Positions 35,102 to 44,294 are shown, counted from the stretch's first letter. The stretch: 64,000 bases of DNA from Flavicella sp964230805 (GCA_964230805.1 CAXRIA010000043.1:7976-71975); one strand, 5' to 3'. Notes: a model not told the origin generated them from the letters alone. Program-made: numbers and translations.

Positions 35102-35695
35102 ATGAGTTTTCTGAAGAAATTATTTAATAAAAGCGAAAAGTCGCCTGAGGATAAAGAGATACAAAAACAAGAGGTAATTCTATCTTTAGATGATTTATTT
35201 GTTCATAATTTCATAAAAAAAGGAGGGAAATTTTTGTATTCTACAAGCCAAGAAGAAGTCACATCTCATTTGATTGATATTTTAGATGAGAACAAATGGA
35301 CAAACATAACCTGCTTGAATGAAGTTCAGTTGTCTTATTTTTTAGATCGCTTGTCGATAGAAATCAATACAGACACAAATCTAAAAACACCCATTTTTAC
35401 TACTTGTGAACATCTCATTAGCAATTCAGGAAGTATTTTGTTTTCCTCCAACCAACTGAAAGAATTGAAATTGAGTAGCCTCTCAGATGATTTTATTGTA
35501 TTCGCAAAAACGAGTCAATTTGTTAAAAATATGGGCGAAGGTTTGACCGGAATCAAGAGTAATTTTAAAGATAATATTCCGACAAACATTTGTGCCATCA
35601 AAAACTTCACAAAAGAAAATGATGAACAAAATTACTTGTCTGCAGACAACAGTAACACAAAAAACTTATATTTGCTCCTACTAGAAGACTTATAG
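35102..35695 (+). CDS. LUD-domain (LutC/YkgG-like) protein
   Basis: A 197-residue protein with weak LUD-domain character: a basic N-terminus, a central alpha/beta stretch and a recognisable late segment NSGSILFSSNQL then IVFAKTSQFVKNMGEGL. LUD proteins are associated with lactate utilisation, but no lutA or lutB homologues are present. The order ftsH-LUD-cdsA recurs across Flavobacteriia, so a link to membrane maintenance is possible. Its stop abuts the cdsA ATG directly. Confidence 0.75.
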   Translation: MSFLKKLFNKSEKSPEDKEIQKQEVILSLDDLFVHNFIKKGGKFLYSTSQEEVTSHLIDILDENKWTNITCLNEVQLSYFLDRLSIEINTDTNLKTPIFTTCEHLISNSGSILFSSNQLKELKLSSLSDDFIVFAKTSQFVKNMGEGLTGIKSNFKDNIPTNICAIKNFTKENDEQNYLSADNSNTKNLYLLLLEDL

Positions 35696-36505
35696 ATGAT
35701 AAACAATATGATTACTAGAGCTATCACGGGTTTTGTATTTGTTAGCTTGCTTCTTTTTTCAATTCTCTACAGTTCAACTAGTTTTGTCTTTTGCTTTTTT
35801 ATTTTTATGATGATTGCCGTGCACGAGATGTCCAAAATGCTTGTATTGAAGCAAAAAGGGATTTATTTCATTGCGGCACTTCTTTTTGTAACAAATGTTA
35901 AAGCTTTGTCTACAAACTATGACCTATTATTGGAGGCTGCCTTGGTTCTTTCGATTGCATTCAAATTTTTACAACAATTATTTTCTAAAAACCAAAATGC
36001 AATCCGTGAACTAGGCAACCTTTTTCTCGCTTTAACCTATACTTGTCTGCCTTTTGTGTTTCTTGTGAACATTCCTTTTTTCACGGGAAGTTACCAACAC
36101 AGCATTATTGTGGGTTTATTCCTTCTCATTTGGGGCAACGACACATTTGCCTATTTAACAGGAATTTCCATTGGAAAAACGAAGTTATACGAACGTATTT
36201 CTCCAAAAAAAACGGTAGAAGGATTTTTTGGAGGCACCATTTCTACTCTCATTATAGCCTATGCCCTAGCCCATTATTTCCCGGTACTATCCAATATTCA
36301 TTGGATGAGTATGGGTCTTATTGTGAGTGTTTTTGGAGTTTTGGGTGATTTAATTGCTTCGATGTTTAAGAGAATTGTCAAAGTAAAAGATACTGGAAAT
36401 ATCATTCCAGGTCACGGAGGAATCATTGATCGGTTGGATAGTATTATTTTTGCAGCTCCCATCGTTTTTATTTACTTAAAAATTATAAATACATATGTTT
36501 CATAA
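35696..36505 (+). CDS. cdsA: Phosphatidate cytidylyltransferase
   Basis: Makes CDP-diacylglycerol, the branch point of phospholipid synthesis. The 269-residue polytopic protein has about seven to eight membrane helices and the CdsA signature in its last third (GDLIASMFKRIVKVKDTGN then PGHGGIIDRLDS). A second in-frame ATG lies 12 bases after the first. It overlaps psd by 11 bases, forming a tight phospholipid pair. Confidence 0.95.
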   Translation: MINNMITRAITGFVFVSLLLFSILYSSTSFVFCFFIFMMIAVHEMSKMLVLKQKGIYFIAALLFVTNVKALSTNYDLLLEAALVLSIAFKFLQQLFSKNQNAIRELGNLFLALTYTCLPFVFLVNIPFFTGSYQHSIIVGLFLLIWGNDTFAYLTGISIGKTKLYERISPKKTVEGFFGGTISTLIIAYALAHYFPVLSNIHWMSMGLIVSVFGVLGDLIASMFKRIVKVKDTGNIIPGHGGIIDRLDSIIFAAPIVFIYLKIINTYVS

Positions 36506-37148
36506 AGAAGGCTTTAAGATTATTGGAATTACGCTTTTCATTACTACAATGGGGGTATTTGCTACGGATACATACCTTACGAACACCCCACTTCAAATCG
36601 GAATTTATACAATGCTTTTGTTTTTCCTTGTCATTGTTTTGCAATTTTTTAGAAACCCAACAAGAAAAACTGAATTTAGTGACGAGCACGTGGTGTCGCC
36701 AGTAGATGGTAAAGTTGTTGTAATTGAAGAGGTATACGAAAAGGAGTATTTTAAAGACAAACGTCTCCAAGTGTCTATTTTTATGTCGCCCATTAATGTG
36801 CACGTCACTCGTTACGCGTTGAGTGGTAAAATAAATTTTAGCAAATACCATCCAGGGAAATTTTTAGTTGCGTGGCACCCGAAATCCTCAGAAGAAAATG
36901 AGCGCACCACTGTGGTCATTGAAAACAAAACTTTCGGTGAAATCCTGTACCGTCAAATTGCAGGTGCCTTGGCGAAAAGAATCGTAAATTACGCACAAGA
37001 AGGCATGAAGGTCGAACAAGGTACGGATGCAGGTTTTATTAAGTTTGGCTCAAGAGTAGATTTATTTTTACCTTTGGATAGTGAAATTAAAGTTGCATTG
37101 AATCAAAAAGTGAAGGGAGCACAGGATATTATTGCTTCGATTAAATAA
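36495..37148 (+). CDS. psd: Phosphatidylserine decarboxylase-family protein
   Basis: Converts phosphatidylserine to phosphatidylethanolamine. The 217-residue short form has two N-terminal hydrophobic segments (about 8-26 and 32-52), SPVDGKVVVIEE, the MSPINVHVTR motif and the self-cleavage site KFGSRVDLFLP, where the GS serine becomes the pyruvoyl group. This is the short bacterial/archaeal-type Psd. It overlaps cdsA and is followed by the acyl-CoA-binding protein gene after 11 bases. Confidence 0.94.
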   Translation: MFHKEGFKIIGITLFITTMGVFATDTYLTNTPLQIGIYTMLLFFLVIVLQFFRNPTRKTEFSDEHVVSPVDGKVVVIEEVYEKEYFKDKRLQVSIFMSPINVHVTRYALSGKINFSKYHPGKFLVAWHPKSSEENERTTVVIENKTFGEILYRQIAGALAKRIVNYAQEGMKVEQGTDAGFIKFGSRVDLFLPLDSEIKVALNQKVKGAQDIIASIK

Positions 37149-37159
37149 GTAGGTTTCGA

Positions 37160-37417
37160 ATGAATTCAGAGCTAGATCAAGAATTTGAAAAAGCATTTTC
37201 CATTGCTTCTAAAATGACAAAAAAATTACCTCAGGATGTCATGCTGCAATTTTATGCCTATTACAAACAGGCTACGGCGGGAGATAATTTTTCTTTCAAT
37301 GCAAATTTTGGTGTACGTAATGCTTTCAAATTCAATGCATGGATGCAACTAAAAGGGATCTCAACAGAAGAGGCAAAAATCAAATACATTGAGCTTGTAG
37401 AAACGTACTGTAAATAA
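37160..37417 (+). CDS. Acyl-CoA-binding protein (ACBP)
   Basis: An 85-residue four-helix ACBP. The signature LPQDVMLQFYAYYKQATAGD and KFNAWMQLKGISTEEAKIKYIELV are clearly visible. ACBPs hold long-chain acyl-CoA esters in the cytosol and pass them to lipid enzymes. It ends the cdsA-psd group, which fits a role in supplying acyl chains. Confidence 0.93.
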   Translation: MNSELDQEFEKAFSIASKMTKKLPQDVMLQFYAYYKQATAGDNFSFNANFGVRNAFKFNAWMQLKGISTEEAKIKYIELVETYCK

Positions 37418-37446
37418 TTTTAGAATAATCCCTAACGATAGAATTT

Positions 37447-38058
37447 ATGAAAACATTATTCCATGCTATTTTGATTGCAACATTGGCAATCTCCTTTACT
37501 TCGTGTAAAAAAGAGACCAAGAACGAGAAAAAAGAAAACGTCTCTTCCACTTATCAAATTGACACCAATCGATCTTCCATCAATTGGACTGCTTACAAGA
37601 CAACTGACAAAGTTGCTGTGGGTGGAAAATTCACTTTATTTAATATTACAAACAATCAATCAGGAAACACCCTTTTTGACGCTTTGAATAAGGCGGAATT
37701 CTCTATTCCTGTTAGTAGTGTTTTTTCAAACAATTCAAGTAGAGATTACAAGATCAAAAACCTGTTTTTCGGAGTAATGAAAAACACAGAACTCATCTCT
37801 GGAAAAATTTACCTAAATGACGAAAAAACGGGAATTGTATCGCTTACAATGAACGACACAACCAAAGATTTACCATTTACATACACACTACTCAACCAAC
37901 AAATAAAAATGAGTACTGTGATGAAGATTAGCGACTGGGCATTGCCAGCACTTGAGTCCATTCACAAGGCATGTGAGCTATTACATACGGGCCCAGATGG
38001 TATTAGTAAAACATGGGACGAGGCAGCCATTGATATTGATCTGTACTTCAAAAAATAA
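37447..38058 (+). CDS. YceI-family lipoprotein
   Basis: A 203-residue secreted protein. The N-terminal signal ends in a lipobox (AISFTSC), so it is probably an outer-membrane or periplasmic lipoprotein. The mature part is a YceI-like beta barrel (YQIDTNRSSINWTAYKTTDKVAVGGKF and later strands), a lipocalin-like fold known to hold isoprenoid lipids. Just beyond lies the carotenoid cluster on the opposite strand; an isoprenoid link is tempting but unproven. Confidence 0.88.
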   Translation: MKTLFHAILIATLAISFTSCKKETKNEKKENVSSTYQIDTNRSSINWTAYKTTDKVAVGGKFTLFNITNNQSGNTLFDALNKAEFSIPVSSVFSNNSSRDYKIKNLFFGVMKNTELISGKIYLNDEKTGIVSLTMNDTTKDLPFTYTLLNQQIKMSTVMKISDWALPALESIHKACELLHTGPDGISKTWDEAAIDIDLYFKK

Positions 38059-38063
38059 TTGTA

Positions 38064-38765
38064 TCAGGCTTCTTTTTTAAGAAGCCTTTTTTTTTCGAAA
38101 GTGTGTAAGAGCATCAAATTGATAAAAATCAAAGAAAATGCGTAGCCGAAATCCTCTACAGGGATGGTAAAAAAGCGAATCCCTAAATTTTCCACATTGT
38201 TGTACCAAACGACTTGATTTTCAATCATACTTCCCGTGAGCACTCCATTCACTATAAGAAAAGGCACCACCAAAAGGCAAAAAACAGGATAAAATCGTTG
38301 TAACAACAAGGGAAATTTTAGAAATCCTAAAACAAGGACCCCTAACAATGTTGCGAAATTGATAAAAGTATACCATTTGTCATAATTAAAAACAAAAAGT
38401 ACGCCTGACAATAGCCATAAAAACAAAGTAATCCCAGTAAACCAGGAGAACGAATACTGTAAGTTTGGCTTTAAAACATGAACCGCTTCATACGTAAACA
38501 CACAGGCATAAGGAACACATACAAAAAATAACCATTCTTCAATGGGCAAACTTGCCATGGAGAGACCTAGTAAATAATCTGCGTTAAAACCCCAATAACC
38601 TGCCCTGGTAAACCAAATATCCCAAACAATGAAGTAGACGCCCGTTATAACTAGAGAATACAGCAAGGACCTCCATTTTTTATAAAATTGCAAACGCGGG
38701 TGAAAACTTGCGAGAAAAGGAATAAAAATCGTTCCTAAATCTAAGAGTAGATACAGATACTTCAT
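38064..38765 (-). CDS. Lycopene beta-cyclase, fused CrtYc-CrtYd type
   Basis: Cyclises lycopene to beta-carotene. The 233-residue membrane protein has about six to seven helices in two tandem lycopene-cyclase domains, each with its acidic motif: LPIEEWLFF in the first and IPVEDFGYAF in the second. This is the heterodimeric CrtYc/CrtYd family in single-chain form, unrelated to FAD-dependent CrtY. Last gene of the crt operon; its final codons contain the terminator of the convergent yceI gene. Confidence 0.9.
   Translation of the reverse strand: MKYLYLLLDLGTIFIPFLASFHPRLQFYKKWRSLLYSLVITGVYFIVWDIWFTRAGYWGFNADYLLGLSMASLPIEEWLFFVCVPYACVFTYEAVHVLKPNLQYSFSWFTGITLFLWLLSGVLFVFNYDKWYTFINFATLLGVLVLGFLKFPLLLQRFYPVFCLLVVPFLIVNGVLTGSMIENQVVWYNNVENLGIRFFTIPVEDFGYAFSLIFINLMLLHTFEKKRLLKKEA
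38066..38095 (+). terminator. Terminator of the yceI transcript, inside the lycopene cyclase 3' end
   Basis: AGGCTTCTT (38066-38074) pairs with AAGAAGCCT (38079-38087) followed by nine T on the plus strand. On the minus strand the same bases encode the last codons of the lycopene cyclase and give no T-run, so it works one way. Confidence 0.85.
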
Positions 38766-38773
38766 CCAAACAC

Positions 38774-39226
38774 CTATTTCGATTGTTTGTAATATTTATA
38801 AGGAAACAACAACATTCCAAAACATTCGCCATCATTTTTACCCAAGTGCTTGTGATGTATTTTATGAGCTCTTCTCAAAGCCTTTCCATAAATAGAATTC
38901 GCTTTTCGAAACATCCGAAACCTTTGATGGATGAAAATATCATGCACCAAAAAATAAGTCAAACCATAAGCAAAAATACCCAAACCTATAGCCAGGCCAA
39001 ATTGAAAAATTTCCAAATTCCACAACAAGACAAACGACATACTAATTACGGCATAAAAAATAAAAAAGACATCATTTCTCTCAAACCACGAATCGTGATC
39101 TTTCATGTGATGGTCTTTATGCAAAGACCATAAAAATCCATGCATAACATACTTATGGGTAAACCATGCCATGAATTCCATGATTCCGAAGGTCATCAAA
39201 AAAATGAGTATGTGAAGTCCGATCAT
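38774..39226 (-). CDS. crtZ: Beta-carotene hydroxylase
   Basis: Hydroxylates beta-carotene rings at C3 to give zeaxanthin. The 150-residue membrane di-iron enzyme carries the full set of histidine boxes: HKYVMHG, HKDHH, HDIFIHQRF and HKIHHKH. It lies 8 bases above the cyclase and 2 bases below crtB. Its presence makes zeaxanthin the probable end product unless further enzymes are encoded elsewhere. Confidence 0.94.
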   Translation of the reverse strand: MIGLHILIFLMTFGIMEFMAWFTHKYVMHGFLWSLHKDHHMKDHDSWFERNDVFFIFYAVISMSFVLLWNLEIFQFGLAIGLGIFAYGLTYFLVHDIFIHQRFRMFRKANSIYGKALRRAHKIHHKHLGKNDGECFGMLLFPYKYYKQSK

Positions 39227-39228
39227 TG

Positions 39229-40068
39229 TTACAATAAGTTTAATTGATATTTTACATAAGTTCTTGTCAGTAGCTCAATTTTTTTCGAATTGGAAATCCG
39301 AATTCGAGTTGATTTTATTTTTGGAGCGGGTGTATTCTTTATTTTTACCAAAAGTTGCTTGTAATATCTATAGGCTGTAAATACTCCGAATTTCACTTCC
39401 ATAGGCAAGCTTTGAATGCCGATATAACCTTCTCTAAAATCACTCTCTATCTCTTTAATAATCTCATTTTTGGAAAATTCATCCAATGATGACAAATCAG
39501 TATTTGGAAAATAACTTCTGTCAAGGCTCTCAAAATCTTCCTTCAAATCTCTCAGAAAGTTTACTTTTTGAAAAGCCGACCCCAATTTCATAGCCGCATT
39601 TTTTAGTTCGTTGTATTTTTTTTCATCTCCCTTTACAAAAACCTTTAGACACATCAAACCAACCACATCAGCGGAACCATAGATGTACTCTTCGTATTCT
39701 TTTTGGGTCGTATATTTCTTCTTCGTCAAATCTTGCTTCATACTTTTCATAAAAGCATTGATATTTTCTTGACGAATTGCATAGCGGTGTACTGTTTCCT
39801 GAAAGGCATTGAGAATCGGATTCAAGCTCAATTTATTGACCAAAGCATCCTCTAATTGTTTTTCAAAATCTTGAAACAAAAATTCCTTATCATAATTGTG
39901 AAAAGAATCCACAATTTCATCAGCAAACCGAACAAAGCCATAAATATTATAAATATCTTGGCGGATGGATTTTCCAAGCATTTTCGTGGCCAATGAAAAT
40001 GAAGTGCTGTATTCATTGGTCACCAATTTTGATGCCTTGTGGGATACCTTGTCAAAAATAGCTTTCAT
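39229..40068 (-). CDS. crtB: Phytoene synthase
   Basis: Condenses two geranylgeranyl diphosphates into phytoene. The 279-residue protein of the squalene/phytoene synthase family has the first Asp-rich motif (DEIVDSFHNYD), GSADVVGLMCL and the second motif in NFLRDLKEDFESLDRSYFP. GGPP synthase (crtE) is not in this window. Position between crtI and crtZ in one tight operon supports the assignment over squalene synthase. Confidence 0.94.
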   Translation of the reverse strand: MKAIFDKVSHKASKLVTNEYSTSFSLATKMLGKSIRQDIYNIYGFVRFADEIVDSFHNYDKEFLFQDFEKQLEDALVNKLSLNPILNAFQETVHRYAIRQENINAFMKSMKQDLTKKKYTTQKEYEEYIYGSADVVGLMCLKVFVKGDEKKYNELKNAAMKLGSAFQKVNFLRDLKEDFESLDRSYFPNTDLSSLDEFSKNEIIKEIESDFREGYIGIQSLPMEVKFGVFTAYRYYKQLLVKIKNTPAPKIKSTRIRISNSKKIELLTRTYVKYQLNLL

Positions 40069-40087
40069 ATGGTAGGGGTTTTGGTTG

Positions 40088-41542
40088 TTAATTTATCAAT
40101 TCAGATACCAGTTTCCCTGATATCAAAGAAGGAGGAACTCCAGGTCCAGGCACGGTCAACTGTCCTGTAAAGAAGAGTCCTTTCACTTTCTTACTTTTTA
40201 ATCTCGGTCGCAAGAAAGCTGTTTGCATTAGCGTATTAGCCATTCCATATGCATTTCCTTTGTACGAGTTGTAGCGCTCTTTAAAATCATTTACGCAGAA
40301 ACTTTCCTTAAAAAGAATCGAACCGCTTACTTCCTGACCAGTCAATTTTTCAAAGCGGTTCATAATTTTTTTAAAATAGTCTTCTCTCAACGCTTCGGAA
40401 TCATTTAGATCGGGAGCCAAAGGCACCAAAAAGAAACCCGCTTCCTTACCTTCTGGGGCAAAAGAACTATCTGTAATGCTCGGAAAATTTGCATAAAACA
40501 AAGGTTCACTAGGCCATTTGGGCGTATCGTATATGGCCTGAGAATGCGCCTCAAAATCCACATCAAAGAAAAGTGTATGATGTTGGACATTCTTTATTTT
40601 TTTATCAAAGCCTACATAAAATAACAACGAGGACGGAGCAAACACTTTTTTATCCCAGTACGATTCTGAGTATTGTCGGTAAGCTTTTGGCAATAAAGTC
40701 TCTGTGTGCTGATAATCAGCTCCAGAAAGCACAGTATCGGCTTCCAAACGTTCTCCATTCACTCGGACACCTTTGGCTTTTCCATCTTCCACAATTATTT
40801 CATCGACCTTTGCATCGGCCTTAAACTCGACACCTAACGAAGATGCCAACTCAATCATGGCATTTACAACACTGTACATCCCTCCTTTGGGATGCCAAGT
40901 ACCCAATCCAAAATCAGCATAGTTCATAAAACTATAAAAAGAAGGCGTTTTGGAGGGTTTTGCTCCCAAAAAAAGAACTGGAAATTCCAATATGGCAATC
41001 AATCTTGGATTTTTAAAAACACTGCGCACATCGTTTGAAATCGTACTAAAAAACTGATGTACATTGACAATAGTTTTCGTGGAGACCAGTTCTAAAGGCG
41101 AAACCCCTGGGTTGTACACCAAATCATCAATGGCTATTTCATAATTCTTTCTTGCACGATCGACAAATTTTTTTAATTTCTTGGCACTCCCCTTTTCTTC
41201 TTTTTCAAAAGCAATATAAATTTTCTCCAACGTATCTTCCACTGTAAAAGCATCGTTTTCTCCAAAAAAAACAGTATAAGCTGGACTCAATTTCTCTAAA
41301 TGATAATAATCCGATGGCTTTTTGTCAAAATCAGCAAAAAACTTTTCAAAAACACCTGGCATCCAATACCAAGAAGGGCCCATATCGAACGTAAATCCGT
41401 CTCTCACATATTGAGAGGCTCTTCCACCCATATGTTTATTTTTTTCCAAGACAACCACATGATTTCCTTCTTTGGCCAAATAACAGGCCGCCGACAACGA
41501 AGAAAACCCAGCCCCAATAATTATTGTTTTTTTTGTATTCAT
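40088..41542 (-). CDS. crtI: Phytoene desaturase
   Basis: FAD-dependent enzyme that takes phytoene to lycopene in four desaturations. The 484-residue protein has the N-terminal IIGAGFSSLSAACYLA dinucleotide fold, GGRASQYVRDGFTFDMGP and the C-terminal GLFFTGQLTVPGPGVPPSLISG signature of CrtI. It starts 9 bases below the CarH-like regulator gene and precedes crtB by 19 bases. Confidence 0.95.
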   Translation of the reverse strand: MNTKKTIIIGAGFSSLSAACYLAKEGNHVVVLEKNKHMGGRASQYVRDGFTFDMGPSWYWMPGVFEKFFADFDKKPSDYYHLEKLSPAYTVFFGENDAFTVEDTLEKIYIAFEKEEKGSAKKLKKFVDRARKNYEIAIDDLVYNPGVSPLELVSTKTIVNVHQFFSTISNDVRSVFKNPRLIAILEFPVLFLGAKPSKTPSFYSFMNYADFGLGTWHPKGGMYSVVNAMIELASSLGVEFKADAKVDEIIVEDGKAKGVRVNGERLEADTVLSGADYQHTETLLPKAYRQYSESYWDKKVFAPSSLLFYVGFDKKIKNVQHHTLFFDVDFEAHSQAIYDTPKWPSEPLFYANFPSITDSSFAPEGKEAGFFLVPLAPDLNDSEALREDYFKKIMNRFEKLTGQEVSGSILFKESFCVNDFKERYNSYKGNAYGMANTLMQTAFLRPRLKSKKVKGLFFTGQLTVPGPGVPPSLISGKLVSELIN

Positions 41543-41551
41543 TTGGTTCTT

Positions 41552-42460
41552 TTAAACAAGGTGTATTTTATCGAGCACCTCTGTAACGGATTTAAAAATC
41601 GAAATGGATGGAACAGCTCTCATTTTCTCTATTCCAACTGTATTATTGCCTAACATCCACAACTCCGAATTCGAATCTTTGATAATCTTCTCATAAAGCT
41701 CTTCTGTATAACTGTCAATATCTTCTGTACTCGGAGCAACCGTGCAATAGGCAATAAACATTGTTTTGTGTTCCTTGTCGCGGAACAATTCTAAACTCGA
41801 GATAGGCAAACACTGACCTAGGTTAATGACGCGATAACCGGCACACAAGAGTTCATAATTCAAATAGAGCATTCCGAGATCGTGTATTTCATGATCTGGT
41901 AAAAACAACACATAGGTCTCTTCTTTGTCAATTTCATTGAGTTGATTTTCTTCCAACTGAACTTGAATTTTTTGTTTCATCAAAGCTGTGATAAAATGCT
42001 CGTGTGAAGGATAAATGGAATCCACTTGCCAAAGCAATCCTATCTCATTCAAAAAAGGAATAAAGTAATTTACAAAAACATCCCTAAAATTCGATTTTTG
42101 AAGAATGTCTTGGTAGGTTCTTTCAAAAAGTGCCGTATCAAATTGCATCATTGCGACCTTAAAGTCATTCAATATACGATTTTTTACCTGTTTTTCAGAA
42201 ATTAATCCCCTACAAGACTCCCTCATCTCCTCTTCAGTAAGTTTTGCGATTTTGGAAATTTTAACACCATTGTTGTACAACAATGTGATGTTCAGTAACT
42301 TCTGAAGACTTTCGTGGGAATAATATCGAATATTTGTATCGGTTCGCTCGGGCGATAAAAGGTTGTATCGTTTCTCCCAAATACGAATCGTATGGGCTTT
42401 TACACCCGAAAAATTTTCAAGATCTTTAATTCGAAAATTCTCTTTGATATAGTGTCTCAT
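41552..42460 (-). CDS. carH: CarH-like MerR regulator with cobalamin-binding light sensor
   Basis: A 302-residue regulator. The N-terminal MerR helix-turn-helix covers about residues 8-75 (HTIRIWEKRYNLLSPER). The central four-helix domain has the CarH/LitR motif W-x9-EH as W144, E154, H155. The B12-binding domain has ExHxxG at 191-196, whose H193 should ligate cobalt. In CarH, adenosylcobalamin-bound tetramers repress carotenoid genes in the dark and fall apart in light. Photolyase directly above and crtI directly below match that role. Light sensing is inferred from motifs and context. Confidence 0.9.
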   Translation of the reverse strand: MRHYIKENFRIKDLENFSGVKAHTIRIWEKRYNLLSPERTDTNIRYYSHESLQKLLNITLLYNNGVKISKIAKLTEEEMRESCRGLISEKQVKNRILNDFKVAMMQFDTALFERTYQDILQKSNFRDVFVNYFIPFLNEIGLLWQVDSIYPSHEHFITALMKQKIQVQLEENQLNEIDKEETYVLFLPDHEIHDLGMLYLNYELLCAGYRVINLGQCLPISSLELFRDKEHKTMFIAYCTVAPSTEDIDSYTEELYEKIIKDSNSELWMLGNNTVGIEKMRAVPSISIFKSVTEVLDKIHLV

Positions 42461-42463
42461 TTT

Positions 42464-43768
42464 CTATGCACAATTTAACAAGCCTTGCTTGAATGTTTCT
42501 AAACAGCGTTTTCTTGCCTGCGTATGCTCAACCATCGGGGTATAGGTGAATTCTTGAAATTCGGGTACCCATTTTTTTACATAGGTAAAATCTTTGTCAA
42601 ATTTTTTGAGCTGTTCTGACGGATTAAACACTCTAAAATAAGGTGCCGAATCACATCCAGTTCCAGAAACCCATTGCCAATTTCCTACATTGAGCGCCAT
42701 GTCATAATCAAGTAATTTTTCTGCAAAATAAGCTTCTCCCCATCTCCAATCAATCAACAAATGTTTGCACAAGAAACTTGCGGTAATCATTCGTACACGG
42801 TTGTGCATATGCCCCGTATTGTTCAATTCTCTCATTCCTGCGTCTACAATAGGATAACCTGTTTCACCTCGACACCACTTTTTAAATTCATGAACATTGT
42901 TCCTCCACGCAATGCAATTGTATTTCTCTTTGAAATTTTGAGTCACTGATAAAGGAAAATGCCACAAAACCTGAGTGAAAAATTCACGCCAAATCAATTC
43001 CTTAAGAAAAGTTGTATCTGAACTTTTCATTGCTTCACGTATGCAAGAACGAACACTGACAGTACCATAACGCAAATGACTACTCAGTCTTGACGTTCCT
43101 TCAATACCTGGAAAATTCCTTGTATTTGTGTAATTGTCAATTGTCTTTTTCGATAAATCATAGGGCCATACATTTACTTTGGATGAAAATACCATTTTTG
43201 ATTCTGAAGGAGAAAAATAAAATTTATTCTGAACAAACTTGGAGGCTTCCAGGACACAGATATATTTAGGTAATTCCATGTTTTGTAAATGCTCCAACCA
43301 CCTTTTTGAATACGGTGTGTAAATTTTATAAGGCTGACCATCAGCCTTTACGATTTCATCTTGTTCAAACAGAACTTGATCTTTGTAAGTTTTGAAGGGT
43401 ATGTTCTGCGACAAAAGAAAATCTGAGAGCTCTTGGTCCCGTTTTATCAAATTGGGTTCGTATTCTCGATTGGCAAAAACGGCTTCCACTTGGTAATACT
43501 TAAACATTTCTGCAAAAACATCCCTTACCTTTCCTTCCACTATGGAGAGCACTGCGCCTATTTTTTCAAGCTCTGAATTGATTTTCTGTAATTGAGCGTT
43601 TACAAATAACGTTTTTACATTTTGCTCTGAAGACAAGGGCGGTGAATTTTCATCGAAAATATAGATTGGCAGTACTTTCTGTCCCGATTGCAAGGCATTC
43701 GAGAGTGCCGCGTTGTCCTGCAAACGCAAGTCTCTTCGGAACCAAAAAACAACGATTTTATCCTTCAT
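42464..43768 (-). CDS. phrB: Deoxyribodipyrimidine photolyase
   Basis: Light-driven repair of UV-made cyclobutane pyrimidine dimers. The 434-residue protein has the N-terminal antenna-binding fold (VVFWFRRDLRLQDNAAL) and the C-terminal FAD domain with TGYPIVDAGMRELNNTG, RMITASFL and the WRWGEAYFAEKLLDYD and WQWVSGTGCD signatures of class I CPD photolyases. An ATG at 43777 would add 3 residues. It overlaps the SRPBCC gene above by 11 bases and ends 3 bases before carH, so all are co-expressed. Confidence 0.94.
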   Translation of the reverse strand: MKDKIVVFWFRRDLRLQDNAALSNALQSGQKVLPIYIFDENSPPLSSEQNVKTLFVNAQLQKINSELEKIGAVLSIVEGKVRDVFAEMFKYYQVEAVFANREYEPNLIKRDQELSDFLLSQNIPFKTYKDQVLFEQDEIVKADGQPYKIYTPYSKRWLEHLQNMELPKYICVLEASKFVQNKFYFSPSESKMVFSSKVNVWPYDLSKKTIDNYTNTRNFPGIEGTSRLSSHLRYGTVSVRSCIREAMKSSDTTFLKELIWREFFTQVLWHFPLSVTQNFKEKYNCIAWRNNVHEFKKWCRGETGYPIVDAGMRELNNTGHMHNRVRMITASFLCKHLLIDWRWGEAYFAEKLLDYDMALNVGNWQWVSGTGCDSAPYFRVFNPSEQLKKFDKDFTYVKKWVPEFQEFTYTPMVEHTQARKRCLETFKQGLLNCA

Positions 43769-44246
43769 AATGACCAAATTTAAGTTCTAACTTTTTTCTT
43801 CTGTAAGCAAAAATGGCTTTCAATTTTGGGGCTACAATGATGGGATGAAATAATTTACCCAACAGACCAAGAGGCAGTTTGTATGTGATCACATCTTCCA
43901 TGAGCACTCCCCCTGGTATTTCTTTGATAAAATGAGCGTGTTTCCAAAACGCATAGGGCCCAAACCTTTGTTCATCAATAAAATAATCATGGACCTTCAT
44001 GTTTGTAATCTCCGACACCCAGTACAATTTCACACCGAACAAAGGACGCACAGCATACTGCAATATCGCTCCTTCGTACAAGGGCCTACGATCACCCGAG
44101 ACAATATCAAAACCCATGTTGTCTGGAGTGATCTCTTTGAGATTTTTCGGATCTGACAAAAACCCCCAAGCCTCATTTAAGGACAGTGGAATCTTTTGCG
44201 TTGCTGAGAGTGTATGCAGTACTCCTTTTGTTTTGATCGTCAGCAT
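43758..44246 (-). CDS. SRPBCC-family protein heading the photolyase/crt operon
   Basis: A 162-residue START/SRPBCC-fold protein (SATQKIPLSLNEAWGFLSDPKNLKEITPD, then strands with WVSEITN and FGPYAFWKHAHF). This type is often next to photolyase or carotenoid genes in Bacteroidota and Proteobacteria. The fold suggests binding a hydrophobic ligand, possibly a pigment or isoprenoid; no function is known. I choose the ATG at 44246: the longer GTG start (44264) would fall on the promoter box. Confidence 0.83.
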   Translation of the reverse strand: MLTIKTKGVLHTLSATQKIPLSLNEAWGFLSDPKNLKEITPDNMGFDIVSGDRRPLYEGAILQYAVRPLFGVKLYWVSEITNMKVHDYFIDEQRFGPYAFWKHAHFIKEIPGGVLMEDVITYKLPLGLLGKLFHPIIVAPKLKAIFAYRRKKLELKFGHYEG

Positions 44247-44263
44247 AGGGATAGATGTTTTCA

Positions 44264-44294
44264 CAAATATACATATTTTGTTTAACTATTTCAA
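44264..44294 (-). promoter_or_regulatory. Promoter of the SRPBCC-phr-carH-crt operon
   Basis: Minus strand TATATTTG (44271-44264) and TTG (44294-44292), 20-base spacer. The inferred start near 44260 gives a leader of about 14 nt. Confidence 0.65.
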
